DNA of 64,000 nt from Ascarosepion bandense (GCA_037127315.1 JBBBDQ010001614.1:699501-763500); one strand, 5' to 3'; shown: positions 33,860-45,320, numbered from the stretch's first letter. Notes: generated by a model not told the origin, from the sequence alone. Numbers and translations: made by a program.

Positions 33860-34704
33860 TTGTCCTGCCAGAAATCGTCATTGGCGGCCACAATCTGAAC
33901 AATATAAGATATGCTGATTCTACACGGCTACAGAAATATAGCTAAAGAAAGCAAAAAGAATTAAACATAAAACTGAATACATGGGCATCAGTAAAACGGG
34001 AAACCCAAAATGCCAACTACAGGTCAGTGCTACTAAAGTCATGCAGTTACAGGACTTTAAATGCTCGAGAAGTGTCCTAACAGAGAACTGAAATTGTGAA
34101 GCTGAGATCCTAAGGCGTATTGGCATGACCACAGATTCATTCCAAAAATTTAAGCAGAGTATTGAGAGATAGGAAAAATTATTTGGAATTATTTGGAAAC
34201 AAAGAAAAGAGTACTAGATTGTTAAGTGATGTCTGTCTTTCAATATGGCAGCGAATGCGGGACAATATTATCAAAAATGAAGAGAAAACTTGAAGCAACC
34301 GATATGTGGTTCTACAGAAAGATGATGAGGATACCACTAACCGAAAATGTGAGCAACGACGAGATTTTGAAAAAGATGGAAACGAAAAAGAAACTTATGC
34401 TTATTACCAGGAAAAAACAGCTGAAGTTTCTGGGACACTTAATGAGAAAGGAGGGCTTGGAGAATCTGATACTCACAGGAGGAATAGAGGGAAAGCAAGA
34501 CAGAGGAAAGTATCACGTGACATGTTTGATGGGATTGAGCAAATGGATGTCAGAATAGGGTTAGCGATAGTTAACAAAGGAAATGATTTTAAGAGAAACA
34601 CGAGATAGAAAGATGTGGAAGGCTATGATCGCCGACGTTATGAAGGGATACGACACATAGAAGAAGAAGAAGAAGAAGAAGAAGAAGAAGAAGAAGAAGA
34701 AGAA
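33860..34704 (+). mobile_element. RTE/BovB-like LINE, 3' fragment with (GAA)n tail
   Basis: Starts within the RT (IVIGGHNLNNIRYAD) and carries the C-terminal block MKRKLEATDMWFYRKMMRI, KKQLKFLGHLMRKEGLENLI. Ends with (GAA)n at about 34662-34704. Frame breaks throughout. It abuts the LINE tail repeats. Confidence 0.8.
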
Positions 34705-34806
34705 TAGCTTGACTATTCAATGATATGTTTAAACTCAAGATAGAAAACTACCAATCAATTATCGGGATAAAGGAAAGTTCTGCAAATATATATATATATA
34801 TATATA

Positions 34807-35087
34807 GCATCACTTTTTACTAGTTTTTCCTGTATATATATATATATATATATATATATTCCATTTTTAATCGAGTTATAACGCGACCTAGGTTTCTACT
34901 ATGAGTGGTGTCTTCAGGCGATTTTTAATAACTGACTTTACCGTTTACTCATGGTAGAAACCTAGGTCGCATAATAACTCGTTTAAAAATTGGAAAATAT
35001 TCAAAAGTTCTACAATTTAATTGTATTGAACACTTTTTAATACAAATGTCTAACTCCATTATGACCAAAAATTAAGTATTTAATAAT

Positions 35088-35089
<2 letters not shown>
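34807..35089 (+). repeat. Foldback repeat with inverted hammerhead-like cores
   Basis: Arms 34861-34906 and 34947-34993 are inverted copies around a 40-nt loop. Each arm has GAAACCTAGGTC, i.e. GAAA, a palindromic stem III and a GUC site. The minus-strand arm also has CTGAAGA, and the plus-strand arm a TACC/GGTA stem II. Neither core is complete. Confidence 0.6.
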
Positions 35090-35119
<30 letters not shown>

Positions 35120-35122
<3 letters not shown>

Positions 35123-35579
35123 TAGTATCACTATGGTTCCATCTCAGAAACAAAGAAAGATGTGGTGAGATCATTTCAGAATTGACCACGCAGTTTAAAA
35201 GATTGTTATCAGTTTTTTTGTATGTCTGTTAGAATATTCCAGAAATTATAATGTGAGGTTTCTCTGAGTACATATTCCACAAGATGAATGATTTAATTGG
35301 AAGCTTTTAAAGTTAAGAATATTCTAATGATACCATTCACGCTTACAACGAAACGGCGAAATAGCTTGTAAATCCTTTTACTGTGTTCGTAGTGGCTGTA
35401 GGCATTACTGGCTATGGAAAAATTAGCATCATTCATACCTGAAAAGGACTCATTGTCTATAAAATGGCCCTCAATACACTTTCAACACATAAGAGGCAAA
35501 AGATAGCGATTTGGGATGAAGATGCCAAACTAAAATCAAATCAAAACGGCAAAATCAGATTAAATTCTTCTCTTTCTAT
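35120..35579. other. Unassigned
   Basis: Nothing recognised. Confidence 0.5.
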
Positions 35580-35970
35580 AAGGCGTGTTCCTTCAGAACG
35601 TGGGCGAACATGGTTCTACACTTTTCCCTGCTTTCTTTTTTTTAGCTCTTAGCAATGCATATCTTTTTACTATTACCACTATTTCCTGTTATGACATCCG
35701 TTGTTTACCTCCGATCAAGCTATATTTGTCTTATGAGTATCAAATTTGCCAAACCTTCTTTCCTCATTGCGTGTCCCAGAGAGTCCAACTGTCTTTTTCC
35801 AATTCTATCCATTTACACAAGCTGATTTGATAAGTTACTCGTTGTTTACCCTTGTCATATTTTCTTTCAATATTTCCTGTGGATATCAAATTTTCCGTGC
35901 CTCCTTTCTCAGAGAGAAAGTGTCTCTTTCTCATATTAAGCCTCGTTTTTATTTCCATTTTCCTTAGTCT
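35580..35970 (-). mobile_element. Decayed RTE fragment
   Basis: Minus-strand resemblance to the RTE C-terminal region (CCTTCAGAACGTGGGCGAAC and the CATTGCGTGTCCCAG words). Parts are duplicated. Confidence 0.6.
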
Positions 35971-36312
35971 TCAATTATCGTTATCGAACTTGTGATTACT
36001 TTCAGCCATTTTGGCTAGACGTAAATGCCAAATAAATAAAAAAAATTAAAGGTCCTTCTTCTTTTGAAGCCATCAGAGTAGGTTTTGAGCTGATATTCTG
36101 TCTGTGCACGGAGTGTAATAGATGATGGCTCTCACCGGGAAATCAGCTAGCCACCTTCGAACTACACTCTAGTTACATTCCGTTCCCATTTGTTTAACAA
36201 TTCTTTCCCAGTCATGAATTAAACTGAGCTTTTCATCAATGACTGGAATGAAATATAAGAAAAGATAAGAAAATTTAAAATAGAGTAGGCACAACAAATT
36301 GCTACAAGACAA
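35971..36312. other. Unassigned
   Basis: Nothing recognised. Confidence 0.5.
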
Positions 36313-36981
36313 TGTAGCGAATAAGAAATTAATCAAAATCAACCTTCTTCACTTTTACAAAAATTCACAATGGCGTGCGAAAAATCATATTCTTAATCCT
36401 GACTGGTTAACAAATCGAGAAATTCAAAATACGTCAGAGAAACGGTTTTTCCTCAGCTAAAGAAAAAAAAACATTCTGGGGGCCACCCCACGTGACTGGA
36501 TTCAATATTTAATGATGGCCTCTAACCGATCACAGTGTTCAGTCAAGGGAAGTGGTTAGTTGACACACATCTAAAATATAACCAACTTCAAATCGACCTG
36601 GAGATAAGGTCAGGTCGCACCTTGTTCTCTTTCTCCTTATCTCTTTCAACAATTACTACAGCGAACAATTTCTTCAACTCTTGATATCCTTAAATTAACT
36701 TTATCATTGAACATGAATCTTTTAAAAATGTTTCTAATTGCACATTAACTTCTACAACTCATGTTATTCTTTCCTTTTAACAAATTTCTATTTTAACATT
36801 CAAAATGTATATTTTATTATTCCACTCTTCTACACTAATCCACATATTCCAACTGACAACCAATCTTCTGTTGAAAACCTTCTTATGATAACTTTGCATA
36901 AAACTTGTAAGTTGTAGGGAGTTCGGTTAAGTCTGACACAAGGTCAAATTAAAGAAACCTTAACCAGCCCCCTACGTTACA
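36313..36981 (+). mobile_element. Probable solo LTR
   Basis: Begins TGTAGCGAATAAG and ends GTTACA. Shares several long blocks with 54149-54920 (for example GAGATAAGGTCAGGTCGCAC and GTAGGGAGTTCGGT). No clear target duplication. Confidence 0.6.
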
Positions 36982-37734
36982 AGGAAAACAAGAAAAGTCG
37001 AGTCATGTTTGTAAATAGCCCCGTATGACAGACTTTCATATTTTTATTTTTTTGCAGTAAGGTTTACACAGTGCAAAATCACTCGTAATAGAAGGTTACT
37101 GTAAGAGCTAGTTTATATGAATTATATGGTTTATATGGATTATATGGTTTATATGGATTAGAAGAAAAGATAGCAGTTAACTCTAAACTTCAAGAGATTA
37201 AGATTGTAGTAATCGGGGAAACATTTCTTTGGGAGGTTGTTTTACAGAGCAATGGTTCATGGGCAGGAGCTGTTTGAGTGAAAGTTATTTCATGCCGATG
37301 GAATGAGGAGGGAATGTGGTTTGTTTGCTGGTATATAAGCGACATGGCCGATCATGAACGTAAAGATTAGGCTTGGCAGAACAAAGAAATGTAGTTACGG
37401 ATCCCATGCATGTCATCAAACTAGTTAAGACAATTCTAGATTATCAGCTGCATGCGACGGCCTTCTCAAATCAATGGTTTTGAGAAAGTATTACCTGTGA
37501 GTCTTGGCGAAGACCACACCCCCTCGAACATTGTTCACTGGCAATACAGAATCACAAATAAAGTACTGTATCAAAAAACAGAAATCCCATTACCTGAGGA
37601 CATCCAACGGTAGCAAAATCTAAAACGAATTTGGCATGTAAATCAAAGAGAAAAAAACGGTAGGAAAACATTCAACACTGGAAAGAGCGATAACAGCTAC
37701 TGGACTTAAGTAAATCTATTGTCATGAAAAATTT
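36982..37734. other. Unassigned
   Basis: Contains an ATATGGTTTATATGGATT short tandem at about 37120-37160. No gene seen. Confidence 0.5.
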
Positions 37735-38480
37735 TTTTAATCATCTCACCCCAAGCAAGGCATTCTACTGCCACCGTTGCACAGGGGGTTACATGTGAGA
37801 CAGTGATGAGAAAAGTTATAGGAAATACCAAGAGGAAGGTAATAGACGGATGAGAATACCGAGGATGGGGGTGGAGTAGATGGAAAAAAAAGCTTGGGAG
37901 AATGGATGCAAGTTAGTGTGATAAGCGATGTCTATTGACCTTACATTTAAATTCCTGGAGATTGTAGCTTTTGGGGAAACAAGTATAATGAAAGGAATTC
38001 CACAGGTGGGAAGTGCGTAAAAAGAAGCTGTTAGAGTAGAAATTGCGGTTACATTTTATCGGTTTTACTGTTAAAGGGTGGGATTTAGTTGGTAATCTAG
38101 CAGCTCATGTAAATTCATGCATAGGGTCACCAGTGATCTAAGTTCATTGGCGCAGAAGCCGTGAAAGTATTTATAGAAGAGGAACAGAGAAGCCACGTCA
38201 CGCCGGTGAGATAGCGACTGCAGCCGAGAAGCCATGAAAATATTTGTAGAAGAGACAGAGGGAAGTCATATCTCATCGGTGAGAAAGTGACTGGAGTCAA
38301 GCAGGTCGGAATCGATTACATTGCAAGTTCTCTTCTGGATCCTACCCCGAGATGAATAGCAGGGGCACCTGACCAGATATGACTACAGTATTCAATGAAT
38401 GGGTGGGTAGTTGATGTGTAGATGTGAAAGATGGACTCAGGCGAGAAAAACTTCTTGGCCTGACACAGGGACCCAGCTGA
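37735..38480 (-). mobile_element. APE-type LINE, 5'-truncated
   Basis: The minus-strand 3' end (poly-T then AATCATCTCACCCCAAGCAAGG) is followed by the UTR and C-terminal ORF2 region. A block of about 75 bp (38158-38232) is duplicated next to itself (38233-38300). Confidence 0.8.
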
Positions 38481-39306
38481 AGAGATGGATCAATTCTTTG
38501 TCAGGTTTCGTTCGTAACATGTGATTGCAAAAAAAAAAAAAAAAAAAAATCCGAGGTTATACACACCTATACTTTTTCATGAGCCAATATAAAAATCATG
38601 TACATTTACACATTCACCAACAGAAAACTTAATTTCATAAGACAGTTGACTCACTAAATTCTACCATCTGCTGACGTCTGCAAATCGAAATAAATACATC
38701 CTCTTATTTATTGGCCAATCAGAAGCAATTAAAAAATCTCAAAAGTTGATTTGATCCTATTTTTCACATTCACAAAAATACGCGTGAATTTTTTTTCGTT
38801 TTAAAGAGTCACGGGTCCTCGACCGGACCTTTCTTTCTCTCTCATCTCCTCTTTCGAACCGCATTCATTGATTCTCCTTCTTCCTCATGAACTTTCAACA
38901 AAGAAAGAAAGAACACCATAGAGAGTAATAGTCGTCTGATTGACGTCAAGCCCAAATGTCCGGCATTTTTCACATTCACTCACTCTCTTTTTTACGCCGC
39001 ACTTATTGATTCTCCCGTTTCCTCATTTACTTGTCGGCAACAAAAAAGAAACTCGAAAAATTACACCATTTTCATTCACCTACTACAATTGTACACACTC
39101 ATAGCGACACCAGATATGTCTTTTCTTCAAAAATCCATTTTGTCTGACTTTGCAAAAACTGAACTCTTAAACATATATTCAAAAGAAAAACTATATTCAG
39201 AACTTTAAAACATAAATGTCATTTCAAAACTACAAAACTGATGACATTTCTTCTCGTTAAAAATTTACACTTATTAAAACAAACAAGACATTTTTATTTT
39301 TTGTTC
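38481..39306. other. Unassigned
   Basis: Has an A-run at 38529-38549. Two similar segments (TCATTGATTCTCCTTCTTCCTCA and TTATTGATTCTCCCGTTTCCTCA, about 110 bp apart) hint at a decayed repeat. Confidence 0.45.
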
Positions 39307-39332
39307 GACCTACTGATTCTTTCAGATGTGCG

Positions 39333-39626
39333 TTGTGGTCCAGTGGATATCAGCTCGGAACGAGAAACTGGGGAGCCGAGTTCGAATTCCAGTTGAATCC
39401 ATTGTATTCACTTACGCGCAAATACCCTTGGGAAAGGTATTAATCCGTCTCTTCCTTCCAGTTATGGGTTAAATAGCAGGACAGATTGGGTTCTATAGCC
39501 TTGGTCGGCAACCAGTCTACCGCAGAAAGCAATGGCAAACTACTGCGGGATAATCTTCTGCCCAGTCAGTCATGTCTCTTTCGAGACATGATCGCCCAAG
39601 CGCGTATCACGTATGGCACTTAACTG
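39333..39626 (+). mobile_element. Full tRNA-derived SINE with long target duplication
   Basis: A box GTGGTCCAGTGGATATCAGC, B box GAGTTCGAATTCC, body CTTGGGAAAGGTATTAAT, and the 3' hairpin CATGTCTCTTTCGAGACATG. Flanked by a repeat of about 25 bp (starting GACCTACTGATTCTTTCA at 39306 and 39624), as made by LINE-driven insertion. Confidence 0.88.
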
Positions 39627-39689
39627 ACCTACTGATTCTTTCAAATGCGTTATGTTTGGCACAAGACCATTTCACAAGCATAGCTGACG

Positions 39690-39815
39690 CTCCCTCCATA
39701 ATGGCCAAGGCTATTTGTGCATAATTAAATGAAACGAATTTGACTGGAGTTCGAACTCAGTTCTCCAATTTCTCCTTCCGAGCCGCTATCCATTTAGTTA
39801 CAAAACACACCCACA
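39690..39815 (-). mobile_element. Degenerate SINE head
   Basis: The minus strand has GGATAGCGGCTCGGAAGG and GAGTTCGAACTCC followed by the body sequence. 3' part missing. Confidence 0.55.
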
Positions 39816-39902
39816 ACAACACTCCCTGTTTTTATAAAATGTCATAACTAATCACGTAAAATACAGAGGATATGAGAAGGCAACATGGAAGCACACTACT
39901 TA

Positions 39903-40585
39903 TTCTTCTATGTGCCCTGTCCCTTCAGGACGTAGGCGATCATGGCTTTCCACGTTTCCCTATCCCTGTTGGATCTGAGCACGCCTTCTCCTGTTACACC
40001 ATGCAACCCACGTTCCGTCGTCCACCTGATTAGGTCCTTCAAATATGTTATCCGTTGCTTTCCCCTGTCTCCTTTCCCCTCTATCTGGCCTGTTAGTATC
40101 AGATTCTCCAAGCCCTCCTTCCTCATTGCGTGTCCCAGGAACTTCAGCTGTCTGTTCCTGATGCCCAGTTTTAATTTCCTTTTCGTTCCCATCATTTCCA
40201 AGACCTCATCATTGCTCACATGCTCGATCCATGAGATTCGCAGCATCCTTCTGAAGAACCACATTTCAGATCATGGCCTTCCACTTTTCCCTATCCTTGG
40301 TGGCTCTGAGCACGCCTTCTCCTGTTACACCATGCAACCCACTTTCCGTCGTCCACCTGATTAGGTCCTTCAAATATGTTATCCGTTGCTTTCCCCTGTC
40401 TCTTTTCCCCTCTATCTGGCCTGTTAGTATCAGATTCTCCAAGCCCTCCTTCCTCATTGCGTGTCCCAGGAACTTCAGCTGTCTGTTCCTGATGCCCAGT
40501 ATTAATTTCCTTTTTCCATCATTTCCAAGACCTCATCATTGCTCACATGCTCGATCCATTATATTCGCAACATCCTTCTGTTATC
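39903..40585 (-). mobile_element. Two tandem RTE 3' fragments
   Basis: 39903-40265 and 40266-40585 repeat the same RTE C-terminal region in the same orientation (WFFRRMLRISWIEHVSNDEV, LKFLGHAMRKEGLENLILTG). The second lacks the last bases at the junction. The copies are nearly identical, so the duplication is recent. Confidence 0.85.
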
Positions 40586-40931
40586 TTTCCTAAAAGGTTT
40601 CATCAGTTCATGATAAAGAAAAGGAAACTGTGGAGAATCTTTATTGCCTAGGTCCTGAAAGAACATGGCGTTTTAGACTCCAATGAAAAAATGTTTCCGC
40701 GTTTTTACCATAATGCTGACACACAGACTGAGGTTATATAAAATGGTGTATGTGGCTCAGAATTTGTTCTTAACAAAATGGTTATCGTTCAAGATATGTT
40801 TAGGTGGGGATTTTAGTCTGGTACCTTGATTAGATTAAAAAACAAAAGCGAAAGAAAATATATAAAAGAAAGTTATCTGCTTTGGCAATATATAGTTTCT
40901 ACCGTTTGTGTTGTGCTGCGATGCAGAGTGC

Positions 40932-40982
<51 letters not shown>

Positions 40983-41229
40983 AGAAGTAGAAAAAACGTC
41001 AAAGTAGTCACTGAGAAATAATGGTTTGGTGGCCAGTTTGGTTGGAGAAGAGATTTGGTTGATGAAAGTCATTGTTTGGTTCTCTTAGCAACAGCTCAGA
41101 CATTCTGAGAGAGGCAAGTGCGAAAGAGAAGAATAATGGCAAGACAGCTGGAATAATAGTTATGGCCGCCCGGACAGATTCGGGAAATGACCAAATAGGT
41201 TATAAATAGGCTTAAAAATTTCATTAACA
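40586..41229. other. Unassigned, (TA)n at 40932-40978
   Basis: Nothing else recognised. Confidence 0.5.
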
Positions 41230-41340
41230 AATCGTAATAAGCGTTTCACCCCGAGCAATGCATGTCACTGCCACTACTGCGCAGGGGGCTACATAGAGTG
41301 GAGAAAGGATGATTAAATATAGGAAATGTCAGAGGGTGGG
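41230..41340 (-). mobile_element. LINE 3' end only
   Basis: Minus-strand 3' UTR with CACCCCGAGCAATGCATG and CAGGGGGCTACAT. Strongly 5'-truncated insertion. Confidence 0.7.
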
Positions 41341-41444
41341 TGATAATAACACAAACATTTCATATCAGGCACAAACACACACACACACACATATATATGC
41401 GCATACATAATAGATACAGTATATACATAATGTATTCTGTAAAC

Positions 41445-41870
41445 AACTTCTTCTCTGTGCCGTGTCCCTTCAGGACCTTGCCGAATATGGCTCTCCAAAA
41501 GTTCCTGTCCTTTAAAGAGCTTAATAAATTTTGTATTTGTGTTATTTTTTCATAGGCTTGTTCCGTCCCTCCCCATTTACTAAGTAGATTATGCATTGCT
41601 TTCTTCTTTCTTTCTCGCCTTCAATAGGCCCTGTGAGTATATGTTTTTCCAATCCCTCTTTCCTTGTTATGTGCCCTAGACATTTCAAATGTATCCTTCG
41701 GGGGTTATATGTAAGTCTCCTCTTTGTTTCCATATTCTCTAAAACTTTGTCATTGCTCACATGTTTGGTCCATTGTATTCTCAGTATCCTTCTGTGGAAC
41801 GACCTTTCAAGTGACCTCTTAATTTACTGCTATGCAGAACTGATATTACATAACTTTTCAGTAGCTCTAA
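41445..41870 (-). mobile_element. RTE 3' fragment
   Basis: Encodes on the minus strand VSNDKVLENMETKRRLTYN, LKCLGHITRKEGLEKHILTG and the terminal WRAIFGKVLKGHGTE. Frame broken. Confidence 0.75.
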
Positions 41871-41879
41871 CGAATTCGC

Positions 41880-41910
<31 letters not shown>

Positions 41911-41913
<3 letters not shown>

Positions 41914-42192
41914 TCATCCACATACAAGCCCGTTTTGCTGTATCACAGCTCATCAGTGTGGCTAGACATATCTACTTGCTTCTGGCCGGGATCGAAACTC
42001 TACCAATTTGGTGTCAGTCGGAGTCTCTACTCCCTAAGCCATCGGCGCATGGCATCAGAGAAGGGAAATTTTAACGTCTTGTATATAAGCAGTGTATACA
42101 GACGCCAGTCACCGAGAGAATTCAATTCATTTCTAAAGAGTCACGCATTATAGCCGAAGTGGAAACTGATTTTAAAATTTTTTTCTCCAGAG

Positions 42193-42196
<4 letters not shown>
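41911..42196 (-). mobile_element. tRNA-derived SINE with near-complete hammerhead tail
   Basis: The minus strand has A-box-like GATGGCTTAGGGAGTAG, B-box-like GAGTTTCGATCCC and then a hammerhead. CTGATGA lies at 41956-41950 and stem II GCTG/CAGC is perfect. GAAA has become AAAA, a loss of the invariant G12. Stem I CCACA/TGTGG is intact. Flanked by (TA)n on both sides. Confidence 0.7.
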
Positions 42197-42230
<34 letters not shown>

Positions 42231-42232
<2 letters not shown>

Positions 42233-42364
42233 ATTGTTTAATACTTAGTTTTTGGTCCTAATAGGGTTAGACCAGTAGACATTTGTACTAAAAAGTGTTC
42301 TATACAATTATATTGTAGAACTTTTGAATCTGTTTCATTTAAATTTTAACTCGTATAAAAATGA
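42231..42364 (-). repeat. Single arm of the foldback family
   Basis: The minus strand matches 34981-35089 (CTACAATATAATTGTATAGA, CTAACCCTATTAGGACC). It lacks the palindromic partner. It sits upstream of the SINE with ribozyme, as also at 63227-63360. Confidence 0.6.
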
Positions 42365-42391
42365 ATATATATATATATATATATATATATA

Positions 42392-42756
42392 ACTGTAAAT
42401 TTATCTTTAAACACGTCTCGAAAAACCCACCGAGCATAAACGCGGAGGGGAAAAAATAGAAACAAAACAAAGAAACGAACTAAGCACTTGAACATTAGTC
42501 AAAGTACGAGTCGAAAGAAAAAGAACCCGAGACGAGGAACCTAACACGTAAAGCGCTCAATACAATGGAAGAGCAAATATATAAGTAAATAAATAAATAA
42601 GTAAGTAGCCAACCTAGAGCCATTGTATTTATATCGAAAGTATTACTTAAATGTTGCTACCATCTTAAAATTATTTCTAATTTATTTTAAATTTATCTAA
42701 ATTTTAATTTTTCTTATTATTATTGTTTTTCTTCTCTTTGAGTATATTATTTCATT
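42392..42756. other. Unassigned
   Basis: Includes AAACCCACCGAGCATAAACG words also seen at 53697-53830, so it is a low-copy repeat without known identity. Confidence 0.45.
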
Positions 42757-43018
42757 CAGTTAAGTGCCATACGTGATACACGCTTTGGGCGATCATGTCT
42801 CGAAAGAGACATGACTGACTGGACAGAAGATTATCCCGCAGTAGGTTGCCATTGCTTTCTGCGGTAGACTGGTTGCCGACCAAGGCTATAGAATCCAATC
42901 TGTCCTGTTATTTAACCCATAACTGGAAGGAATAGACGGATTAATACCTTTCCCAAGGGTATTTGCGCGTAAGTGACGGCAATGAATTCAGCTGGAATTC
43001 GAAATCGGCTCCTCGATT
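42757..43018 (-). mobile_element. tRNA-derived SINE (hairpin family), head truncated
   Basis: Minus strand with the CATGTCTCTTTCGAGACATG hairpin, the body, and a B-box-like region near 42995. The head is cut where the next repeat starts. Confidence 0.8.
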
Positions 43019-43077
43019 TCACCCGATTAGAAGCGCGTAAAGCAGCTTCGAAACGCGAAAATTTTTGTGTAGTGATA
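43017..43077 (+). ncRNA. Hammerhead motif, mutated core
   Basis: Stem I CAC/GTG, stem II GAAGC/GCTTC perfect (43030-43034 with 43045-43049), GAAA (43050-43053), an 8-bp stem III with wobbles, and a UA site. The core reads CCGATTA instead of CTGANGA, so probably inactive. Confidence 0.5.
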
Positions 43078-43363
43078 CGATGAATTTATAAACCATTGTA
43101 ACAACCATTACAATATAATGCTCTACGTTTGTATCGAGCACTCTTTATAAAAGTAAACGCATGAACAGCAGGTAGAAAAAACCTACGAGTTCCACAACTT
43201 TGTTACAATATATATTTATGTATATATATATATATTACAGAAAAGTGAAAGAACACGTAGATTAAAAACCCACTGTTCAAGCATTTACTTTGATAAAGAG
43301 TGCTCAATACAGAGTAGAGCTTAATATTGTAATTTTGTCATTACATTGGTTTATAAAAGCATA

Positions 43364-43422
43364 ATATCACTATACAAAAATGTTCATGTTTCAGAACGAA
43401 ACTGTTCCTCGTCAGGTGATAT
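43364..43422 (-). ncRNA. Type I hammerhead motif, near-intact
   Basis: The minus strand has a perfect 7-bp stem I, ATATCAC/GTGATAT (43422-43416 with 43370-43364). Core CTGACGA. Stem II GGAAC/GTTCT includes one G-U closing pair. GAAA (43392-43389), a weak stem III, and a UA site with cleavage predicted after 43371. All invariant core bases are present. Confidence 0.65.
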
Positions 43423-43440
43423 GTTAAAACAAATGGTAAA

Positions 43441-43820
43441 AACGATTTATTTTTGAAAATATAAGATGAATTTCTGGTTATTTAGAAAATTTAAGGAGTA
43501 GTAGCTGGAGGAAATGCAAAAAGGCGAGTCCAAAGAGTCCATCATCATTTAGAATTATGTAAGAATGGAGATTTAAACATCTGGGTTAGGAAAAGGGGAA
43601 GGATGACATAGATCTAGACACGTCATTTTTAATTTTGTATGGGTAAGATACACAGTGGGAGCTTAGATTTATTAAAGGGTAGAAAGTAATTTTAATCAGG
43701 ATGTTGGATTTTAAGGGTTTTTTTTTTATTGAACAATAGATTTCTTTTACTATTATCTATGAGTATAAGTCAGAATTTGGATTAAATAATTGTTGTATAC
43801 ACTAGTTATATAGTATTAAG

Positions 43821-43895
<75 letters not shown>

Positions 43896-44200
43896 CTTTA
43901 ATAGCTTTAAATTCATGACTTCCTGTAATGGATAAACTTAATTCAAAATTTTTAAGATATTACATTGAAATCTATTCCTCCCCTTCCTAAATATACCGTT
44001 TCAACAACCTGTAACCCGGCCACTAAAAGCTCTGTCCTGTTGTACTTTGTGACCGTTGTTAACCTAAAACCCTTCCACACTTTACCCCAGGGCCTTCGCC
44101 ATTTGGAACAAAACAATGTCGCTGACGTGATGTAGAATCTCTATTAGAGATCCTATGTCGAAATGTACATCCGACACCTTTGAATTTTGAATATTTTCTC
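43441..44200. other. Unassigned, (TA)n at about 43846-43892
   Basis: No frame or repeat recognised. Confidence 0.5.
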
Positions 44201-44202
44201 TA

Positions 44203-44204
<2 letters not shown>

Positions 44205-44266
<62 letters not shown>
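44205..44266. repeat. (TA)n microsatellite
   Basis: 62-bp TA tract. Confidence 0.95.
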
Positions 44267-44268
<2 letters not shown>

Positions 44269-44580
44269 CCAAGTGAAGAGGACACAAGGTTTTTTTTTTA
44301 TTTTGAGTGCTCTGGCATTTATTTTATTATAAACAGTGCTCAATATAATGAGTTTAATAGAGCTTAATATAATATAAAACATTAAGGAAGGAAAACAGAC
44401 AAGAGAAGAATAGGGTCAAAAAAAAAAATAGAAAAAAGTTGGTTAGCACGGGAATTCTTCGGGGTCAAACCCCAAAGTGAATCTCCATTCTGATTAGCCA
44501 CACAAAAAACACCCACATACATTCACAGCAAAACAAAAGAATTTGTCATTTAAATGTAAATCATCTGCACAACCACACCA
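44267..44580. other. Decayed repeat beside hammerhead
   Basis: Contains GTGCTCAATATAATGAG and AGAGCTTAATATAAT, words resembling the 43017-43440 repeats. Confidence 0.4.
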
Positions 44581-44637
44581 ACATTGCCTGATGATGAGAA
44601 CCTATCTCGAAACATAGAAATTTCCATGTCGCAATGT
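44581..44637 (+). ncRNA. Hammerhead motif with one bulged U
   Basis: Stem I is a perfect 7 bp (ACATTGC/GCAATGT). Core CTGATGA (44588-44594), one extra T, stem II GAG/CTC with a 7-nt loop, GAAA (44609-44612). Stem III CAT.GAAA/TTTC.ATG has one mismatch. GUC site with predicted cleavage after 44630. The extra U recurs in related motifs here. Confidence 0.65.
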
Positions 44638-45320
44638 AAAATTGATACATATATATATATATATATATAATTAAATTGTTATAAATACAGAATTCATTTT
44701 GGCAGTTGTAAAAATTACAAGCTGATTGTTAAAACCTGAATTTTTTTTTTTAAGTTGCTTTTAATTTTTCAGTTTTAAAGAAAGGGGGCGCAGGTTCGAA
44801 CCCTACTGAAGTGCATATTTGTTTTAATATGTCTTCTCGAGTGCGCAAGCCGACAGACTTAATGCAAATTGTTTAAAATCCAAATGGGACGCTATTTCAA
44901 ATACGTTATGCACTAAAATAACGTTTGAAGTAAAATAAAAATGAAGTGCTTGTAAAAACGTTTCCGCCAACAAAATAATAAAAAATAAATATCCGGGGAT
45001 TCTTTGCAAAGATGAAATTTTGGAATGGTAATAAATATTTACTGAAACTTTAGCAGACAATTTCTGAAGATGGAGCCAAACTGGAAATGTTTTATTACTA
45101 CGACTTCCTGCTGTGGACCTCTATCGCACTGAGCCATAGAACAGTAAAAGCATTGATATACTACAGTCGTTTCTTCACGACATATGATCTAACCAATATA
45201 GGTGTATCGTGTGGCATGTAACCTTTCCGTTCATGATATATTTTCTTTCAACATCTCTTGCTTCCCCTCTTTTTCCCTCAACATATATATATATGTTAAA
45301 TAAAAATAAAATAAATAAAT
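44638..45320. other. Unassigned, with a B-box-like word
   Basis: GCAGGTTCGAACCCTAC at about 44790 resembles a tRNA T arm, but no full tRNA shape was found. Confidence 0.4.

Larger units (their letters stand above)
43017..43440. repeat. Two hammerhead-bearing repeats facing each other
   Basis: 43017-43210 (plus) and 43230-43440 (minus) are inverted copies. They share TTATAAACCA, GAGCACTCTTTAT, AAAGTAAA and CTACG words and meet at a TA-rich centre. Each has a hammerhead-type motif at its outer end. Confidence 0.65.

Noticed and set aside
45060..45100. CTGAAGATGG...GGAAATG as another hammerhead
   Set aside because: No stem II could be paired and no cleavage triplet found.
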